Positions 6,001-7,820 of a stretch of DNA of 7,820 nt are shown here, piece after piece. The notes under the pieces were generated by a model, which worked only from the letters and a program-made list of their open reading frames with translations, was not told the DNA's origin and made no database searches. The position numbers were made by a program, and so were the translations under genes. The stretch lies in NCBI GenBank assembly GCA_035316885.1, contig DATHII010000264.1:1-7820 (forward strand), in the 5' to 3' direction. Source of the DNA: DASRTE01 sp035316885. Its GTDB lineage: Bacteria > Actinomycetota > Actinomycetes > Jiangellales > Jiangellaceae. The first letter of the stretch is position 1; each line of letters opens with the position of its first letter.

Positions 6001-7574
6001 GGCTGCGCGACGCGCTCGGTGTGCCGCTTCCGGTCGGCGTGCCGGTGGCGTTCACCGAGCCGGTGCCCGATCCGCTGGGCGACCTGGTGGCGCGGTACGC
6101 CCGCACCCACGGCCCGTTCCACGCCGTCGACGCTGCGGCGTGGTTGGGCCTCGGAGTCGCGGTGGTGACCGATGCCCTCCGACGGCTGGCCGTATCCGGC
6201 CGGGTGGTCGAGGGCGAGCTGACGCCGGGGGCGTCGGGCACCGAGTGGTGCGACGCCGAGGTGTTGCGGCTGCTGCGGCGCCGGTCGGTCGCCGCGCTGC
6301 GCAAGGAGGCCGAGCCGGTCGAGCCGGCGGCGCTGGGGCGCTTCCTGCCGGCGTGGCAGCACGTCGGCGGCGCGCTGCGCGGCGCCGACGGGGTGCTGCG
6401 CGTGGTCGAGCAGCTCGGCGGCTGCGCCGTGCCGGCCAGCGCGCTGGAGCGGCTGGTCCTGCCGGCCCGGGTGGCGGGCTACTCCCCCGCCTGGCTCGAC
6501 GAGCTGACCACCGCGGGCGAGGTGGTGTGGTCCGGGCACGGGGCGCTGCCGGGCACCGACGGCTGGGTGTCGCTGCACGTGGCCGATGCCGCGCCGCTGA
6601 CGCTGCCCAACCCGGGTGACGAGTTCTCCAGGACGGAGCTGCATGTCGCGGTGCTCGACGCGCTGTCGTCCGGGGGAGCGTTCTTTTTCCGCCAGCTGGC
6701 TGACGCGGTGGGCTCGACCGATGACGGCGCGCTCGTGGCGGCGTTGTGGGACCTGGTCTGGGCCGGCCGCGTGACGAACGACACGCTGGCGCCGCTGCGG
6801 TCTCTCGTCGGCGGCGGCCGGTCGACGCACCGGTCGCGGCCGACGCGGCCGCCGCGGTCCCGGTACGCCCGAGGACGGCCCGCACTGCCCGCCCGCGGCG
6901 GGCCGCCGACCGCGGCCGGCCGGTGGTCCCTGCTGCCGGCCCGCGACCCCGACCCGACCCGACGCGCCCATGCCGCCGCCGAGGGACTGCTCGACCGGCA
7001 CGGCGTGGTCACCCGCGGTGCGGTGGTCGCCGAGCGTCTGCCCGGCGGCTTCGCGGCCGCCTACCGCGTGCTTTCGGCGTTCGAGGACAGCGGGCGGGCG
7101 AGGCGCGGCTACTTCGTCGCCGGCCTGGGTGCCGCCCAGTTCGCGACGGTCGGCTCGGTCGACCGGCTTCGGGCCTTTACCGACACCGCGGCGCGGCGGG
7201 AACCGGTGCCCGCCCTCGTGTTGGCCGCCACCGACCCGGCCAACCCGTACGGCGCGGCGTTGCCCTGGCCGGACCGTGAGCAGCCGGGTGGCCATCGGCC
7301 GGGCCGCAAGGCCGGCGCACTGGTCGTGCTCGTGGACGGCGAGCTCGTCCTCTACGTCGAGCGTGGCGGGCGCACGCTGCTGTCCTGGTCCGATGACACC
7401 GCCCGGCTCCGCGCGGCGGCCGACGCGCTCGCGCTGGCCGTCCGTGACGGAGCGCTCGGCACGCTTCGGGTAGAACGCGCCGACGGCGAAATGGTCACCG
7501 CCACGGGGCTGGGGGACGCGCTTGCAGCCGCTGGATTCCACGTCACCCCGCGCGGCCTCCGCCTGCGATCCTGA
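3036..7574 (+). CDS. lhr: Lhr, ATP-dependent SF2 DNA helicase with C-terminal Lhr-CTD
   Basis: A 1512-residue superfamily 2 helicase of the long Lhr class (about 1500 residues). The core carries motif I APTGSGKT (44-51), TTPES (about 142-146), the Walker B box DEVH (168-171), motif III SAT (203-205), HHGSVSKEQR (341-350), TSSLELGIDMG (368-378) and motif VI QRVGRAGH (397-404). A winged helix and the Lhr domain 4 follow; TIPDRGLFGVFL and PFWKG (Trp603, probably the DNA-stacking Trp of the mycobacterial structure) lie here. From about 855 on is the Lhr-CTD, a chain of winged-helix modules with an Arg/Pro linker (1259-1296), ending near TPRGLRLRS. Family members are 3'-to-5' ssDNA translocases that unwind RNA:DNA and DNA duplexes in repair; the E. 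coli CTD is reported to have uracil-DNA glycosylase activity. GTG 3036 is chosen because GAGG lies nine bases upstream and the protein then begins like other Lhr proteins (VADVLELFGPATRDWF); ATG 3027, GTG 3021 and TTG 3006 are in-frame alternatives. It lies 54 bases after the LysR gene, with no terminator seen. All motifs are intact. Confidence 0.96.
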   Translation: MADVLELFGPATRDWFAGAFAAPTAAQEGAWQAVADGHNALVVAPTGSGKTLAAFLWALDRLAAEPKPGDPKQRCRVLYVSPLKALAVDVERNLRSPLAGIRQAARRLGQSEPDVTVGIRSGDTPADERRRFQRTPPDVLITTPESLFLILTSQARESLRGVETVIVDEVHAVAGTKRGAHLALSLERLDALLPQPAQRVGLSATVRPVDEVARFLGGPHPVQVVDPGSAKEWDLRVVVPIADLGELGGHDTGPDSSPEQRSSIWPHVEERVLDLVEEHRSTIVFANSRRLAERLTARLNEISEERATGETLPSPGELRPSEIMAQAGATRGIDATVARAHHGSVSKEQRAVIEDDLKTGRLPAVVATSSLELGIDMGAVDLVVQVESPPSVASGLQRVGRAGHQVGAVSRGVLFPKYRGDLVQTAVVVERMRTGQIEELHAPRNPLDVLAQQVVSALAMDSWGVDELLTVVRRAHPFATLPRSAYDAVLDMLSGRYPSDEFAELRPRIVWDRTTGTLTGRPGAQRLAVTSGGTIPDRGLFGVFLAGSERAARVGELDEEMVYESRVGDVFALGATSWRIEDITHDRVVVSPAPGQPGRLPFWKGDIIGRPAELGAAVGAFVREISALPDDAARQRATEGGLDDWATDNLLGYLREQRAATGHVPDDRSLLVERFRDELGDWRLVVHSPFGAQVHAPWALAIGARLRERYGVDVQAAHADDGIVLRIPDTADDLGEPGGVPGADLVVLDPDDVDDAVTTEVGGSALFASRFRECAARALLLPRRDPRRRTPLWQQRQRSAQLLEVASKYGSFPIVLEALRECVQDVYDLPGLQRLMRAVADRSVRIVEVETAQPSPFARSLLFGYVASFLYEGDSPLAERRAQALSLDPTLLAELLGRTELRELLDASVILRTETELQRLAPDRQARDLEGVADLLRLLGPLSTAAVADRCVDVADAPRHLAALEDARRVIRVRVGGEERWAAIEDAGRLRDALGVPLPVGVPVAFTEPVPDPLGDLVARYARTHGPFHAVDAAAWLGLGVAVVTDALRRLAVSGRVVEGELTPGASGTEWCDAEVLRLLRRRSVAALRKEAEPVEPAALGRFLPAWQHVGGALRGADGVLRVVEQLGGCAVPASALERLVLPARVAGYSPAWLDELTTAGEVVWSGHGALPGTDGWVSLHVADAAPLTLPNPGDEFSRTELHVAVLDALSSGGAFFFRQLADAVGSTDDGALVAALWDLVWAGRVTNDTLAPLRSLVGGGRSTHRSRPTRPPRSRYARGRPALPARGGPPTAAGRWSLLPARDPDPTRRAHAAAEGLLDRHGVVTRGAVVAERLPGGFAAAYRVLSAFEDSGRARRGYFVAGLGAAQFATVGSVDRLRAFTDTAARREPVPALVLAATDPANPYGAALPWPDREQPGGHRPGRKAGALVVLVDGELVLYVERGGRTLLSWSDDTARLRAAADALALAVRDGALGTLRVERADGEMVTATGLGDALAAAGFHVTPRGLRLRS

Positions 7575-7820
7575 AACACCTCGCTGCTCAGAAAGGGTGG
7601 TGGGTCGGGGTCGGGGGGTGTCGGCTCGGCTGGCGGGTCCTGGCCCGGTGGCGGTGGTGAGGCGAGGAGGCCGACGATGTCGGGGTCGACCTGGTAGGTG
7701 TGTCCGGTGGGTGCGGTCCAGGTGTATCGGCCGGGTTCGGGTTGGTCGAGTCGCCAGTGGTGGTGGGTTTTGTCGGTGTGGTGGCCGCGGTGCAGCGGCC
7801 CGAGGTTGCCGGCACTGGTG
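7352..7820 (-). CDS. HNH endonuclease of the DUF222/13E12 type, C-terminal part (5' end outside window)
   Basis: The frame is open from the right edge. It reads NLGPLHRGHHTDKTHHHW, the Asn and final His part of an HNH (beta-beta-alpha metal) nuclease, then RLDQPEPGRYTWTAPTGHTY, then a Pro/Asp-rich tail DPDPPPF. This order is the usual C-terminus of actinobacterial DUF222-HNH proteins, a multicopy family of putative DNA nucleases with no settled role. The first His of the motif and the DUF222 domain lie outside the window. Instead of stopping after PPPF, the frame continues through LSSEVFQD and about 73 more codons antisense to the 3' end of lhr, to a stop at 7352-7354. A TGA sits at 7590-7588, directly after PPPF but one base out of frame, so the true end may be there. 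The gene is convergent with lhr. Family call is good; the true C-terminus is uncertain. Confidence 0.75.
   Translation of the reverse strand, partial: TSAGNLGPLHRGHHTDKTHHHWRLDQPEPGRYTWTAPTGHTYQVDPDIVGLLASPPPPGQDPPAEPTPPDPDPPPFLSSEVFQDRRRRPRGVTWNPAAASASPSPVAVTISPSARSTRSVPSAPSRTASASASAAARSRAVSSDQDSSVRPPRST

Noticed and set aside
3801..7541. A very long open frame (1246 codons) on the minus strand, antisense to lhr
   Set aside because: Its translation is low-complexity Arg/Gly/Ala/Val/Gln sequence with no recognisable domain, as expected when a GC-rich gene is read on the reverse strand. All lhr motifs lie in the plus frame.
7770..7778. A perfect TTGTCGGTG, the upstream half of the damage-promoter motif
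   Set aside because: It lies inside the HNH coding sequence, has no TAnnnT at the right spacing and faces no plus-strand gene in view. It shows that the half-motif can occur by chance in this DNA, which tempers the lhr promoter call.
7588..7815. A 75-codon minus-strand frame ending at TGA 7588
   Set aside because: The sequence is Thr/Pro/His low complexity; the HNH motif is in the neighbouring frame. It matters only because its stop codon is probably the original HNH stop.

Overview
The window comes from a GC-rich chromosome, almost certainly an actinobacterium. Three things point there: strong third-position G/C in every coding frame, a full-length (~1512-residue) Lhr with the actinobacterial sequence pattern, and the tail of a DUF222/13E12-type HNH endonuclease, a family abundant in actinobacteria. 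The genus cannot be named from the sequence.

Layout. (1) Positions 1-526, minus strand: the N-terminal 175 residues of an FAD-dependent class A (PHBH-fold) monooxygenase that runs off the left edge. (2) 523-1914, minus strand: a complete berberine-bridge-enzyme-like FAD-linked oxidase. Its stop codon overlaps the monooxygenase start in an ATGA, so the two flavoenzymes form one translationally coupled operon. (3) 1915-2015: a short, relatively AT-rich divergent control region with two small inverted repeats. (4) 2016-2981, plus strand: a LysR-type regulator divergent from the oxidase, the classical arrangement of a LysR protein with its target operon. (5) 3036-7574, plus strand: lhr, the giant SF2 DNA-repair helicase, preceded by a near-match to the RecA-independent (PafBC-type) DNA-damage promoter positioned so that transcription would begin at or next to the GTG start. 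(6) 7352-7820, minus strand: the C-terminal part of an HNH endonuclease convergent with lhr. Its frame lacks a stop at the expected place and continues antisense into lhr.

How it works together. The left half is a self-contained regulator plus two-flavoenzyme module, plausibly an inducible oxidation pathway for an aromatic or otherwise cyclic small molecule of unknown identity. The right half is a housekeeping/DNA-repair gene with no evident functional tie to the left half. No RNA genes, insertion sequences, CRISPR arrays or gene-free stretches over 300 bases were found. Nothing here amounts to a clearly undescribed system. The observations most worth checking are the damage-type promoter with a probable leaderless lhr, the apparent single-base indel that removes the HNH stop codon, and the unassigned LysR/BBE/monooxygenase module.
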